From Pseudofrankia nepalensis (GTDB lineage Bacteria; Actinomycetota; Actinomycetes; Frankiales; Frankiaceae): a DNA stretch of 64,000 nt. The translations under genes were made by a program, and so were the position numbers. The notes under the pieces are model-generated. The model was not told where the DNA came from. It saw only the letters and a program-made list of their open reading frames with translations, and made no database searches. The stretch lies in the NCBI RefSeq assembly GCF_016786305.1, contig NZ_JADWYV010000011.1, one strand, 5' to 3'. Positions 28,257 through 37,800 of the stretch are shown piece by piece (position 1 is the stretch's first letter; each line of letters opens with the position of its first letter).

Positions 28257-28330
28257 ATACCCCCGCCTTGGCGGGGACGACAGGTGCCCGACCGGAACCC
28301 ACGGGCGATCCCAGCAAGGCTGGGCGAAAG
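28257..28330 (-). ncRNA. Candidate crRNA-like autorepressor (CreR-type mini-array)
   Basis: On the minus strand, two degenerate CRISPR repeats flank a 20-nt pseudo-spacer. The right one (28303-28330) has stem CCCAGC/GCTGGG, a 3-nt loop and the handle ATCGCCCG, against ATCTTCC+N in true repeats. The left one (28257-28281) reads GTCGTCCCCGCCAAGGCGGG, identical to the array repeat over 12 nt and again over the GCGGGG arm. The pseudo-spacer 28282-28301 is TGGGTTCCGGTCGGGCACCT and matches 28370-28389 at 17 of 20 positions. Known CreR RNAs direct Cascade to cas promoters to repress them. No promoter for this RNA is certain. Plain hairpins (terminator-like, but with no U tract) are the alternative. 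Confidence 0.5.
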
Positions 28331-28369
28331 AACGGTACCCGCTCGAGTGGGGTTGCCCTACAGGCACCC

Positions 28370-28419
28370 AGTTGCGCGACCGGCACCCAATTGGAAACTT
28401 TCGCGACCTCTGCTACGGT
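28370..28419 (+). promoter_or_regulatory. Predicted cse1-operon promoter with overlapping Cascade target
   Basis: TTGGAA (28391-28396), a 17-bp spacer and TACGGT (28414-28419) form a good -35/-10 pair, about 100 bp before the cse1 ATG. Directly upstream, 28370-28389 on the minus strand reads TGGGTGCCGGTCGCGCAACT, the partial match of the pseudo-spacer, preceded there by AAT as a PAM-like triplet that overlaps the -35 box. GGCACCCA occurs twice (28363 and 28382), so a protein operator is also possible. Confidence 0.5.
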
Positions 28420-28522
28420 CGTCGCGAATCCGTGGGGCTTCGCCGAAAAAGTGTCGTAGGTGGCGAGTAGACACGGGTGACGTCCGACAGCGAGGTCGGG
28501 TGGATCGGGGAACGGGGGTGTT

Positions 28523-30139
28523 ATGACGGTATTTGACCTGCGCGTCGCGCCGTGGGTGGCGTTGGTGCGGGAGGGCCGGCGCGTAGAAGTCGGCGTGCGT
28601 GAGGCGGTGGTGGACGCGCACACGTTCGATGGGCTGGCGTTGGATGATCCGCTGGAAGCGGTCGCGGTTTTCCGGCAGGTGCTGCTGCCGGTCGTGCTGG
28701 ACGCTCTGGGTGCTCCGCGCGGCTTGGACGAGTGGTCCGCTCTGTGGAACGCGGGCCGATTCAACGAGAATCAGATAAATGAATACCTGGATTCACGGGA
28801 GGGCCTGTTCGACCTGTTCGACGCCGAGCGGCCGTTCGCGCAGGTGGCTGGGCTGAGAACGGCCAAGGATGAGACGAAGCCCGTGTCGCTGCTTATCCCT
28901 CGGCTGGCTTCCGGCAACAACGTGCCGCTGTTCAGCGCTCGGACGGAGGACGCCCCGCCCGCGTTGGCGCCCGCGGCCGCCGCGCGGGCTTTGCTGGCGG
29001 CGCACTGCTGGGACACGGCGGCGATCAAGTCCGGCGCCGTCGGCGACCCGAGGATGTCGGCCGGCAAGACGACCGGCAACCCCACCGGCCCGCTCGGTCA
29101 GTTGGGCGTGGTCCTCCCGGTCGGCGCCTCTCTCTTTCACACTTTGGTGCTCAACTTGCCGATCATGCCGCTGGGGCCGCGGCCTCGTGACCGGCCGCAG
29201 TGGCGTACGGCAGACCCAGCCTCCTCGCGGTGGAGCGAGCGTGAGGCCCTGGGCCTGCTTGACCTGCTGACCTGGCAGTCGCGGCGGATCAGGCTCGTTC
29301 CCGAGCCGGACAGCACCACCGTCGGTAGGGTTGTCGTGCGCCAGGTGGTCCTCAGTGCTGGTGACCGGCTGACCGGATCGGTGCAGGACCTCGAACGGCA
29401 CACGGCCTGGCGGCAGACCGAGAAGCCGCGCGCGGACGAGCCGCCGTCGCGCCCGGTGCGACACCAGCCGGGCCGCGCGGCGTGGCGTGGCCTCGAAGCA
29501 CTGCTCGCCACCGCGGGCCCGACGAGCGCGCGCGTCACGGCGCCGATGGCGCTGACCCAGCTGGCCGGCCTGCAGGCCCGCGGCCGTCTCCCGGAAGATC
29601 TGCCGCTGCGGGTGTTGACCGTGGGGGTGCGGTACGGGAACCAGTCCGCGGTCATCGAGGACGTGATGGTCGACGAGATCCCGTTGCCGGTGGTCGCGCT
29701 GGTCGCGGACTCGGCCGTCCGGGAGACGGTACTGACGGTCGCGGAGCAGGCGGAGCGGCTGCGGGTCGCGGCGAACCGGCTCGGAGACGACCTGCGGGCC
29801 GCCGGCGGCGGTGACAAGGTGCCGTGGGACAAGAGCCAGCGGCTCGGCGACGTGCTGGTGTACGCGCTCACCCCCGCGGTTCGTCGGCTGCTCGCCGGCC
29901 TCGCGCGTCACCCCGAGGACACCGAGCGGGCCGAGGACGCCTGGGCCGTGGTGGCTCGCCGGCTCGCGTGGGAGGTCGCCGAGCCCGCGTTGTCGGGCGC
30001 CGGGCCTGGGACCTTCCTGGGGCGCCACCCCGAGCAGCGGTTCGCGCCGCGCCTCGCCGGTGCCGAGGCGTCGTTCCGCCGCGCGCTCAACGACATTTTT
30101 GGCCCTGTTCCGGTACCCGCCGCCACGGCGGCGAGCTGA
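28523..30139 (+). CDS. cse1: Cse1 (Cas8e/CasA), Cascade large subunit
   Basis: 538 aa. Recognises the PAM and recruits Cas3. Family features: start FDLRVAPWVALVREG, the region RFNENQINEYLDSREGLFDLF, and TTGNPTGPLGQLGVVLPVG..LFHTLVLNLPI. C-terminal helical part is long and complete. ATG 28523 has a short GGGGGTG upstream. Heads the Cascade operon; the gap before it carries the predicted promoter. Confidence 0.95.
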   Translation: MTVFDLRVAPWVALVREGRRVEVGVREAVVDAHTFDGLALDDPLEAVAVFRQVLLPVVLDALGAPRGLDEWSALWNAGRFNENQINEYLDSREGLFDLFDAERPFAQVAGLRTAKDETKPVSLLIPRLASGNNVPLFSARTEDAPPALAPAAAARALLAAHCWDTAAIKSGAVGDPRMSAGKTTGNPTGPLGQLGVVLPVGASLFHTLVLNLPIMPLGPRPRDRPQWRTADPASSRWSEREALGLLDLLTWQSRRIRLVPEPDSTTVGRVVVRQVVLSAGDRLTGSVQDLERHTAWRQTEKPRADEPPSRPVRHQPGRAAWRGLEALLATAGPTSARVTAPMALTQLAGLQARGRLPEDLPLRVLTVGVRYGNQSAVIEDVMVDEIPLPVVALVADSAVRETVLTVAEQAERLRVAANRLGDDLRAAGGGDKVPWDKSQRLGDVLVYALTPAVRRLLAGLARHPEDTERAEDAWAVVARRLAWEVAEPALSGAGPGTFLGRHPEQRFAPRLAGAEASFRRALNDIFGPVPVPAATAAS

Positions 30140-30158
30140 CATCGATCCCGGAGACACC

Positions 30159-30749
30159 ATGACAACCGACTCCGACACCTCCGCGACGCCCTCCCACACG
30201 GAGAGTTCTCCGCCGCCATTCTTCTGGGAGAGAACCGGTAAGCGCGACCTTCCCGATGGCGCGGACCTGGCGGCCCTTCGCCGCGGCGTGGGCCGCGAGG
30301 CCGGCACCGTCCCCGCCATGTGGGAGCACTACCGCATGCTCAACCCGGCGGGCCGGGCCAGTGCGCAACTCAAGGCAGAACACGAGGCATTGGTCCTGTA
30401 CGCGATTCATCAGCAGTCGGTACGTGAACCCATGCACCAGCCAGGTGTGGGCCTGGGCAGCGCGCTGCTGAAGTTGCGAGAAAGCGGCAGGTTCAGCCCC
30501 GAGGCCGTCGACCGGCGGTTCGGCGCGGCGGCGACCGCGACATCCCTGGACGAGGCCGCCTACCATCTGCGCGGGCTGGTCCGCCAGCTTCGACAGGTGC
30601 CACTGGGATTGAGCTACACCCAGCTGTTCAAAGACCTGGTCGCCTGGCAGAGCCCGGACCGGATCGGCGCCGTCCGCCGCCGGTGGGGAACCGACTACTT
30701 CATCGGCCGGAACAGCGCCACGAACTCGAGCCCCGCCACTTCGGACTGA
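30159..30749 (+). CDS. cse2: Cse2 (Cas11e/CasB), Cascade small subunit
   Basis: 196 aa from ATG 30159, 19 bp after cse1. Family features: FFWERTGKRDLPDGADLAALRRGVGR, a central helix set, and LSYTQLFKDLVAWQSPDRIGAVRRRWGTDYF near the end. Two copies would sit along the crRNA in Cascade. The frame is open upstream into cse1, but that part reads as shadow sequence. Confidence 0.94.
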   Translation: MTTDSDTSATPSHTESSPPPFFWERTGKRDLPDGADLAALRRGVGREAGTVPAMWEHYRMLNPAGRASAQLKAEHEALVLYAIHQQSVREPMHQPGVGLGSALLKLRESGRFSPEAVDRRFGAAATATSLDEAAYHLRGLVRQLRQVPLGLSYTQLFKDLVAWQSPDRIGAVRRRWGTDYFIGRNSATNSSPATSD

Positions 30750-30867
30750 CAGGGTCACTCGCCACCCCCGCACGACCCTTTCACATTCTCGTCTCCAAAA
30801 TTCTTGGCGCGCCTTCTTCTCGCCTGCGCGCAATTACCTGTTTCCAACGAGAAAGAAAGACATTCTG

Positions 30868-32013
30868 ATGCGTTGCTACATCGACGTCCACATCCTGCAG
30901 ACCGTCCCGCCGTCGAACCTGAACCGCGATGACGCGGGCACGCCGAAGCAGGCCGTCTACGGCGGCGCGAAGCGCGCCCGCGTCTCCTCCCAGGCCTGGA
31001 AGCGCGCCACCCGGACCGCGTTCGCCGAGCAGGTCAACCACGACCAGCTCGCGACCCGCACCAAGAAGATCTCCGCCCTGTACGCGGAACGGCTGTCCGC
31101 GCGCCTCGGCCTCGACCCGGAGACGAGCACCCGGCTGGCGACCAGCGTCCTGGCCGAACTGGGCATCAAGCCGGGTAAGAAGGCGGCCGAGACCGCCTAC
31201 CTGCTGTTCTTCGGCCGCCCGCAGCTCGAACGGCTCGTCGACCTGGTCGAGCAGGACGCCGAAAACCTCGCCGCGCTGGACGACAAGGAACTCGCCGCGG
31301 CGGTGAAGGGACTTCCCGTCAAGGAGACCCTCGGGACCGGGCATCCGATCGACGTGGCGTTGTTCGGCCGGATGGTCGCCGACATCCCCGCGCTCAACGT
31401 GGACGCCGCGACCCAGGTCGCGCACGCGCTGTCGACGCATCCGGTGGACGTCGAGTTCGACTACTACACCGCCGTCGACGACGAGAACCCGAAAGAGGAC
31501 ACCGGCGCCGGCATGATCGGCACGGTCGAGTTCCAGTCCGCGACGCTGTACCGGTTCGCCACTGTCGGGCTGCACCAACTCGCCGACAATCTCGCCGACG
31601 ACGCGGAGGCGACCGTCGAGGCACTGCGCGTCTTCCTGAACGCCTTCACCACCTCGATGCCGACCGGGCACCAGAACTCGTTCGCGCACCGCACGACCCC
31701 GAACCTGGTCGCGGTCGCGCTGCGTACCGACCAGCCGGTCAACCTCGTGTCCGCGTTCGAGAAGCCCGTCCGCGCGAGCGAGAACAGCGGCATTCTCGAC
31801 CAGTCGATGCGGCTGCTGGCCACCGAGATGTCCGAGGCGACCCGGATGTGGGGGCACACGCCCACACTGGTCGCGGCCACCTACCGGACCCCGGTCGACG
31901 CGTCGGCCTCCACCGCGCTGACGACCGCCTTCGGCCCGGCCGTTCCGTTCAACGACCTGGTCACCACCGTGGAAACGGCCGCCCGCGACCTGCTGAAGAG
32001 CGCGGCCCGGTGA
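30868..32013 (+). CDS. cas7: Cas7 (Cse4/CasC), Cascade backbone
   Basis: 381 aa. Six copies hold the crRNA and create the flipped base at every sixth position. Family features: YIDVHILQTVPPSNLNRDD, GGAKRARVSSQAWKRATR and TGHQNSFAHRTTPNLVAVALR. The 118 bp between cse2 and this gene are comparatively AT-rich but show no clear promoter; GAGAAAGAAAGA serves as the ribosome-binding region. Stop overlaps the GTG of cas5. Confidence 0.96.
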   Translation: MRCYIDVHILQTVPPSNLNRDDAGTPKQAVYGGAKRARVSSQAWKRATRTAFAEQVNHDQLATRTKKISALYAERLSARLGLDPETSTRLATSVLAELGIKPGKKAAETAYLLFFGRPQLERLVDLVEQDAENLAALDDKELAAAVKGLPVKETLGTGHPIDVALFGRMVADIPALNVDAATQVAHALSTHPVDVEFDYYTAVDDENPKEDTGAGMIGTVEFQSATLYRFATVGLHQLADNLADDAEATVEALRVFLNAFTTSMPTGHQNSFAHRTTPNLVAVALRTDQPVNLVSAFEKPVRASENSGILDQSMRLLATEMSEATRMWGHTPTLVAATYRTPVDASASTALTTAFGPAVPFNDLVTTVETAARDLLKSAAR

Positions 32014-32837
32014 GCACCGAACCGGCCGCGGAAGCCCCCAGCTGCTGTCTGGTGCTGCGCCTGGCGGGCCCGTTGCAGTCCTGGGGCGGGTCGAGCATGT
32101 TCAACCGCCGTGACACCGGCACCGAGCCGACCAAGAGCGGCCTGGTCGGCCTGCTCGCCGCCGCCCAGGGGCGCCGTCGGGCCGACCCGATCGAGGACCT
32201 GCTCGCCCTCGTCTTCGGCGTGCGCACCGACCAGCCCGGCGTTCTGCTGCGCGACTACCACACCGTCAGCGACTACCGCGGCCGCCCGCTGCCGTCGGCC
32301 TCCGTCACCGGCAAGGGTGTGCAGAAGCCGACCTCACCGGCCAAGTACACCGGGGTCACCGAACGCTTCTACCTGCAGGACGCGGTGTTCGTCGTCGCGA
32401 TCGGCGCCTCCGAACCGGTCCTGACGACACTCGGCGACGCGCTACGCCACCCCGCCTTTCCGCTGGCACTGGGGCGGCGGGCCTGCCCGCCGACCCAGCC
32501 CTTTGTTCTCACACCGGACCCAGCCCAGCGGGAAGAAGCGATCTGGCCCGGCACCGTCCGTGAGGTCCTCCAGAAGGTGTCCTGGCAGGCCAGCGACAGC
32601 CACAAGGAAAAGCTCTCCCGCCGACGCGAACGTCCCCGCACCATCGACCTGCCGATCACCGTGGACGACCCGGACGGCGACGACGTGCGCATGGACCTGC
32701 CCCGCACCTTCGACCCGCTGAACAGGTCGTTCACCAGCCGCCGGGTCAGCCAGCGCTGGGCCCACCTCCCGCCGCCCTACGACGCGACCGGCGACGACAC
32801 GGGCACCCATGACCCCTTCGCCCTTCTCGGATGGTGA
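32010..32837 (+). CDS. cas5: Cas5 (CasD), type I-E
   Basis: 275 aa from GTG 32010, overlapping the cas7 stop (GTGA). Caps the 5' handle of the crRNA. Family features: LVLRLAGPLQSWGG, EPTKSGLVGLLAAAQG, DYHTVSDYRG and, near the C-terminus, DPLNRSFTSRRV. Length is within the usual range for GC-rich bacteria. Confidence 0.95.
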   Translation: MSTEPAAEAPSCCLVLRLAGPLQSWGGSSMFNRRDTGTEPTKSGLVGLLAAAQGRRRADPIEDLLALVFGVRTDQPGVLLRDYHTVSDYRGRPLPSASVTGKGVQKPTSPAKYTGVTERFYLQDAVFVVAIGASEPVLTTLGDALRHPAFPLALGRRACPPTQPFVLTPDPAQREEAIWPGTVREVLQKVSWQASDSHKEKLSRRRERPRTIDLPITVDDPDGDDVRMDLPRTFDPLNRSFTSRRVSQRWAHLPPPYDATGDDTGTHDPFALLGW

Positions 32838-32841
32838 CCCG

Positions 32842-33585
32842 ATGCCCTACCTCTCCCGCGTCTGGCTGAACCCGCTGCGCACCGGAGCCCAGGCACTGCT
32901 GCGCAACCCCGAGAAGATGCACGCCGCCGTCCTCGGTGGCATCGCCCGCCAACCCATCACCGAACGGGTCCTGTGGCGGCTCGACACCCACGCCCACCGG
33001 CCCGAACTGCTCGTGCTCACCGACTCCCGGCCCTCCTGGGAACACATCGTCGAGCAGGCCGGCTGGCCGAACGCCGAAGACCCCCAGGCACTCGTCCGCG
33101 ACTACCAGCCACTGCTCGACCGCATCCAGACCGGCCGCGAGTTCGGCTTCCGCCTACGTGCCAACCCCGTCGCCGCGACCCGCAACCCGGCCAGCCCGTC
33201 GGCCCAGCAGAAGGAGAAACTCACCGCCCCGCGCCCGCGCGGCGTCCGCGTCGCCCACCGCACTGCGGCCCACCAGCTCGACTGGCTCACCAGCCGGATC
33301 GACAAGTGGGGCTTCACCCCGCTCACCTCCCCGGATGACCTGGCGGACACAGTCCCGATGGTGCGGCTGTCCGCGCGGGAACGGCTGGTGTTCTTCAAGC
33401 ACGCCCGCGACGCCGACACCCCGGCCCGCCGCGTCGTCCTGAGCGTCGCCACCTTCGAGGGCGCCCTACGGGTCACCGACCCGGAACTTGCCCGCCACAC
33501 CCTGCTCGCTGGCGTCGGCGCCGCCAAGGCCTACGGCTGCGGCCTACTCACCCTGGCCCCCCTGACCAGCGACAGCGGGGGCTGA
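32842..33585 (+). CDS. cas6e: Cas6e crRNA endonuclease
   Basis: 247 aa from ATG 32842, four bases after cas5; an ATG at 32809 is also in frame but would overlap cas5. Cuts the precursor at the base of the repeat hairpin. Family features: YLSRVWLNPLRTGAQALLRNPEKMHAAV, FRLRANPV, and the C-terminal Gly-rich loop LLAGVGAAKAYGCGLLTLAP. The His-Ala pair HAAVLGG includes the expected catalytic His of the family. Confidence 0.95.
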   Translation: MPYLSRVWLNPLRTGAQALLRNPEKMHAAVLGGIARQPITERVLWRLDTHAHRPELLVLTDSRPSWEHIVEQAGWPNAEDPQALVRDYQPLLDRIQTGREFGFRLRANPVAATRNPASPSAQQKEKLTAPRPRGVRVAHRTAAHQLDWLTSRIDKWGFTPLTSPDDLADTVPMVRLSARERLVFFKHARDADTPARRVVLSVATFEGALRVTDPELARHTLLAGVGAAKAYGCGLLTLAPLTSDSGG

Positions 33586-33586
33586 G

Positions 33587-34579
33587 ATGTGGTGGATCTC
33601 CGACCCGCAGGACCTGCACCGCATCGAGGACCGGATCTCGAGTCTCTACGTCGAGAAGTGCCACGTCGACCGGGCCGACAACGCGGTCGTCCTCGTCAAC
33701 AAGGAACGCACCGTCCGCGTCCCTGCGGCGTTCGTCGCGACCCTGCTGCTCGGGCCTGGTACTCGGATCACCAGCGGCGCTGTCCGCCTGCTCGCGGACT
33801 CCGGAACCGCCGTCTGCTGGGTGGGTGAACGAGGCGTACGGATGTACGCCGCCGGCCTCGGCCCGAGCCGCGGCGCCGGCCTGCTCATGCGCCAGGCCTA
33901 CCTCGTCACCCGGACAAAGGAACGCCTCGGCGTCTCCCGGCGCATGTACGGGATGCGTTTTCCCGACGACGACGTCAGCGACGCCACCATGCAGCAACTA
34001 CGCGGCCGAGAAGGCGCCCGCGTCAAAAAGATCTACCGCGCACACGCGCAACGCACCGGCGTCGAGTGGAACCGCCGCGACTACAAACCCGGCGAGCCGT
34101 TCGCCGCCGGCGACGACATCAACCGCCTGCTGTCGGCCGGGCACAGCTGCCTGTACGGCATCTGCCACGCCGCGATCGTCGGCATCGGCGCCAGCCCCGC
34201 CCTCGGCTTCGTCCACACCGGCGGCGCGACCTCCTTCGTCCTCGACATCGCCGACCTCTACAAAGCCGAATACACCATTCCGCTCGCCTTCGACCTCGCC
34301 GCCCACGGACAGACCGACGAACGCGCCATCCGCACCGCCTTCCGCGACAAGGTCGCCGACGGCCACCTGATGGCCCGCATCGTCCGTGACATCAAGACCC
34401 TGCTCCTCGGCGACGACGCGGACATCCCCGACCAGGACTCACTCCACCTCTGGGACGAGTTCGACGGCGCCGTCCCCGGCGGCATCAACTGGGCAGCCGA
34501 CCTCGCGGACCTTTCACCCGAGAACAGCATCGTCGGAGTCACCGGACCCGACATCGACGAACAGCCACCACCCTGGTGA
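33587..34579 (+). CDS. cas1: Cas1 integrase, type I-E
   Basis: 330 aa, ATG one base after the cas6e stop. Inserts spacers together with Cas2. Metal-binding residues fall in REGARVKKIYRAHA (Glu), LGFVHTGG (His) and FVLDIADLYK (Asp). Typical I-E C-terminus. Overlaps cas2 by 4 bp. Confidence 0.97.
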   Translation: MWWISDPQDLHRIEDRISSLYVEKCHVDRADNAVVLVNKERTVRVPAAFVATLLLGPGTRITSGAVRLLADSGTAVCWVGERGVRMYAAGLGPSRGAGLLMRQAYLVTRTKERLGVSRRMYGMRFPDDDVSDATMQQLRGREGARVKKIYRAHAQRTGVEWNRRDYKPGEPFAAGDDINRLLSAGHSCLYGICHAAIVGIGASPALGFVHTGGATSFVLDIADLYKAEYTIPLAFDLAAHGQTDERAIRTAFRDKVADGHLMARIVRDIKTLLLGDDADIPDQDSLHLWDEFDGAVPGGINWAADLADLSPENSIVGVTGPDIDEQPPPW

Positions 34580-34854
34580 CCGTCGTCGTCCTCATCGCCA
34601 CGGCCCAGGGCCTGCGCGGCCACCTCACCCGCTGGATGATCGAAGTCGCCGCCGGAGTCTTCGTCGGCAACCCCAGCGCCCGCGTCCGCGACCGCCTCTG
34701 GACCCTGCTCGCCCACCGCGTCGGCGACGGCCAAGCCATCATGATCGAACCAGCAGACAACGAACAACACTGGACCGTCCGCACCGCCGGCCGCGACCGC
34801 GGCGAACCCATCGACTACGACGGACTGATACTGTTCGCCCGCCCCCGCCGCTAA
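34576..34854 (+). CDS. cas2: Cas2 (Cas2e), adaptation subunit
   Basis: 92 aa from GTG 34576, overlapping cas1. MTVVVLIATAQGLRGHLTRWMIE, GVFVGNPSARVRDRLW and the C-terminal EPIDYDGLILFARPRR are typical of the I-E Cas2. The last 43 bases, coding DYDGLILFARPRR and the stop, also carry the upstream leader block of array 3, which begins only 18 bases after the stop codon. Confidence 0.96.
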   Translation: MTVVVLIATAQGLRGHLTRWMIEVAAGVFVGNPSARVRDRLWTLLAHRVGDGQAIMIEPADNEQHWTVRTAGRDRGEPIDYDGLILFARPRR

Positions 34855-34872
34855 ACCCCCAGCTCAGCAAGC
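34812..34872 (+). promoter_or_regulatory. Leader of array 3, embedded in the cas2 3' end
   Basis: Block 1 CGACTACGACGGACTGATA (34812-34830) lies inside cas2 and block 2 AAACCCCCAGCTCAGCAAG (34853-34871) overlaps the TAA. Both occur at the same spacing before the other array's first repeat. Only 18 bases separate cas2 from the array, so transcription may simply read through from the cas operon. Confidence 0.75.
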
Positions 34873-37800
34873 GTCGTCCCCGCCCGCGCGGGGATCTTCC
34901 CAGGTCCGTACCGCCTGGTCCGGCCGGTACGACGTCGTCCCCGCCCGCGCGGGGATCTTCCGCCCGCGACCGCCGGCGGTACCTGATGGCCGCCGTCGTC
35001 CCCGCCCGCGCGGGGATCTTCCCGTGGTCCTGCGGTTCTGCCTCAAGGTCGTCGGGTCGTCCCCGCCCGCGCGGGGATCTTCCCGCCCCGATGCTGGGCC
35101 GCCGCCGCCGGGTCGTGTCGTCCCCGCCCGCGCGGGGATCTTCCCACGGACGCGCTGCTGCGGATGGACCCGGCCGCGTCGTCCCCGCCCGCGCGGGGAT
35201 CTTCCCTGGGCGCGACGATGTTGCCGTACATCAACGAGGTCGTCCCCGCCCGCGCGGGGATCTTCCCGACTCGCTGGACAGCCCCGACGACCTGGGGCGG
35301 TCGTCCCCGCCCGCGCGGGGATCTTCCCGTCGATGACGATGCCTTCCGCCGGGGTCACGGGTCGTCCCCGCCCGCGCGGGGATCTTCCCGGCTTGTCCAG
35401 CTCACCCGGGCAACGGACGACGTCGTCCCCGCCCGCGCGGGGATCTTCCCGGCGTGGCGGTCGTGACGTTCTCCGTGGGCGTGTCGTCCCCGCCCGCGCG
35501 GGGATCTTCCCTCCAACAGCGAGGCCATCGACTGTACGTAAGCGTCGTCCCCGCCCGCGCGGGGATCTTCCCCGACCTGCTGGCCGAGGCCGGGGACATC
35601 GAAGGTCGTCCCCGCCCGCGCGGGGATCTTCCCGACGTGCCCACGATCACGGGCTCGTTCGACGGGTCGTCCCCGCCCGCGCGGGGATCTTCCGAGTTCG
35701 CGGACTCGCTTGAACGGTCGATGATTGTCGTCCCCGCCCGCGCGGGGATCTTCCCCCTTCGACACGGCCTGCTCCTGGCACAACATCGTCGTCCCCGCCC
35801 GCGCGGGGATCTTCCGGTGGCCTTGGATCGTTCGATCCAGTCGCTCACGTCGTCCCCGCCCGCGCGGGGATCTTCCCGTCTCATTGTCCGGGCCGACCCA
35901 CCGGATCGAGTCGTCCCCGCCCGCGCGGGGATCTTCCTCAGGCGGGCGCGGTATTCGAGGTGGCTCTCTAGTCGTCCCCGCCCGCGCGGGGATCTTCCTC
36001 AGGCGGGCGCGGTATTCGAGGTGGCTCTCTAGTCGTCCCCGCCCGCNNNNNNNNNNNNNNNNNNNNNNNNNNNNNNNNNNNNNNNNNNNNNNNNNNNNNN
36101 NNNNNNNNNNNNNNNNNNNNNNNNNNNNNNNNNNNNNNNNNNNNNNGCGGGGATCTTCCCGGGACACCGGCCGCCGTGCACTGGTCGCGGAGGTCGTCCC
36201 CGCCCGCGCGGGGATCTTCCCGACATCGACGACCTGATCACCGCCATCCGCGAGTCGTCCCCGCCCGCGCGGGGATCTTCCCTGCTCGCCGAGCGGGCGC
36301 GACCGGCCGGACCGGTCGTCCCCGCCCGCGCGGGGATCTTCCGTCCACAACCTCTCCCCCGCTCGGGTAGCCGCCGTCGTCCCCGCCCGCGCGGGGATCT
36401 TCCGCTGGGCACGCCCTTCGTGCCGAGCAGCGCCGCGTCGTCCCCGCCCGCGCGGGGATCTTCCCGTGAGTTCCGAGGACAGCCGCAGGTTGCTGACGTC
36501 GTCCCCGCACGCGCGGGGATCTTCCCGGTTCGAGCGGGATCGCCTCGCCGCTGTGCGGGTCGTCCCCGCCCGCGCGGGGATCTTCCCGCCTCGGCCGAGG
36601 CGATGGCGGACGGGCCGATGTCGTCCCCGCCCGCGCGGGGATCTTCCGTTATAGGTGGGCACCCCGCTCGGCGCCTCATAGTCGTCCCCGCCCGCGCGGG
36701 GATCTTCCCTCCCACTTCGGGACCTTCAGGCCGTAGTAGGTGTCGTCCCCGCCCGCGCGGGGATCTTCCGGGGCGTGCGCGGCCGGTACGCCCTCGGCCC
36801 CAGTCGTCCCCGCCCGCGCGGGGATCTTCCTGCGGCCGCCCGCGAGGCCGAGGCCGCGCTCGCGTCGTCCCCGCCCGCGCGGGGATCTTCCCTTCCCGAG
36901 CGCGCGCAGCGCGGGCGGAGCGAAGTCGTCCCCGCCCGCGCGGGGATCTTCCCAGCAGGTCAGCGCTGGCGGCGGCGATCTCGGAGTCGTCCCCGCCCGC
37001 GCGGGGATCTTCCCCCACGGTTGGACGCCTACCGGTTCCGCTAGTGGTCGTCCCCGCCCGCGCGGGGATCTTCCGTGACCGGACCGGACGCCCGCGCCGC
37101 CGCCCGTGTCGTCCCCGCCCGCGCGGGGATCTTCCCACGGAGGTCCGGCGGGCGAACGCGGAGACCCGGTCGTCCCCGCCCGCGCGGGGATCTTCCGGCG
37201 TACCCGCAGGACATGTCCGGGCTCCACCTGTCGTCCCCGCCCGCGCGGGGATCTTCCCCAGTCGGCGACGTCCGCCTTCTCCTCGAGGAAGTCGTCCCCG
37301 CCCGCGCGGGGATCTTCCCGGCCGCCGGTTCTCCGCCACCGCCCGGTTCGGGGCGTCCCCGCCCGCGCGGGGATCTTCCCACGACCGGGCCGAGCTCGGA
37401 GACGGAGGCGCGGTCGTCCCCGCCCGCGCGGGGATCTTCCGCCTGATGGCCAGCGACGCCGCCGGAACGCTGTGTCGTCCCCGCCCGCGCGGGGATCTTC
37501 CGCTGACGGCGGCCCTGCCCGAGCGCATCTCGGAGTCGTCCCCGCCCGCGCGGGGATCTTCCCTCCCTGCTCAAGGACCTGACGATGGAGGTCGGGTCGT
37601 CCCCGCCCGCGCGGGGATCTTCCCTCGTCCCGGGCGACGGCCTGGTGGTCCCGGCCGTCGTCCCCGCCCGCGCGGGGATCTTCCCGCGGTAGGACGGACC
37701 CGTCCGGGGAGGGCCGGGTCGTCCCCGCCCGCGCGGGGATCTTCCCCCTCTCGACGGTCGGGCGATCGTCGAGAACGCGTCGTCCCCGCCCGCGCGGGGA

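Noticed and set aside
28260..28330. Simple transcription terminators after cas3
   Set aside because: Kept only as the alternative to the crRNA-like element: there is no T run, and the hairpins share sequence outside the stems with the CRISPR repeat.
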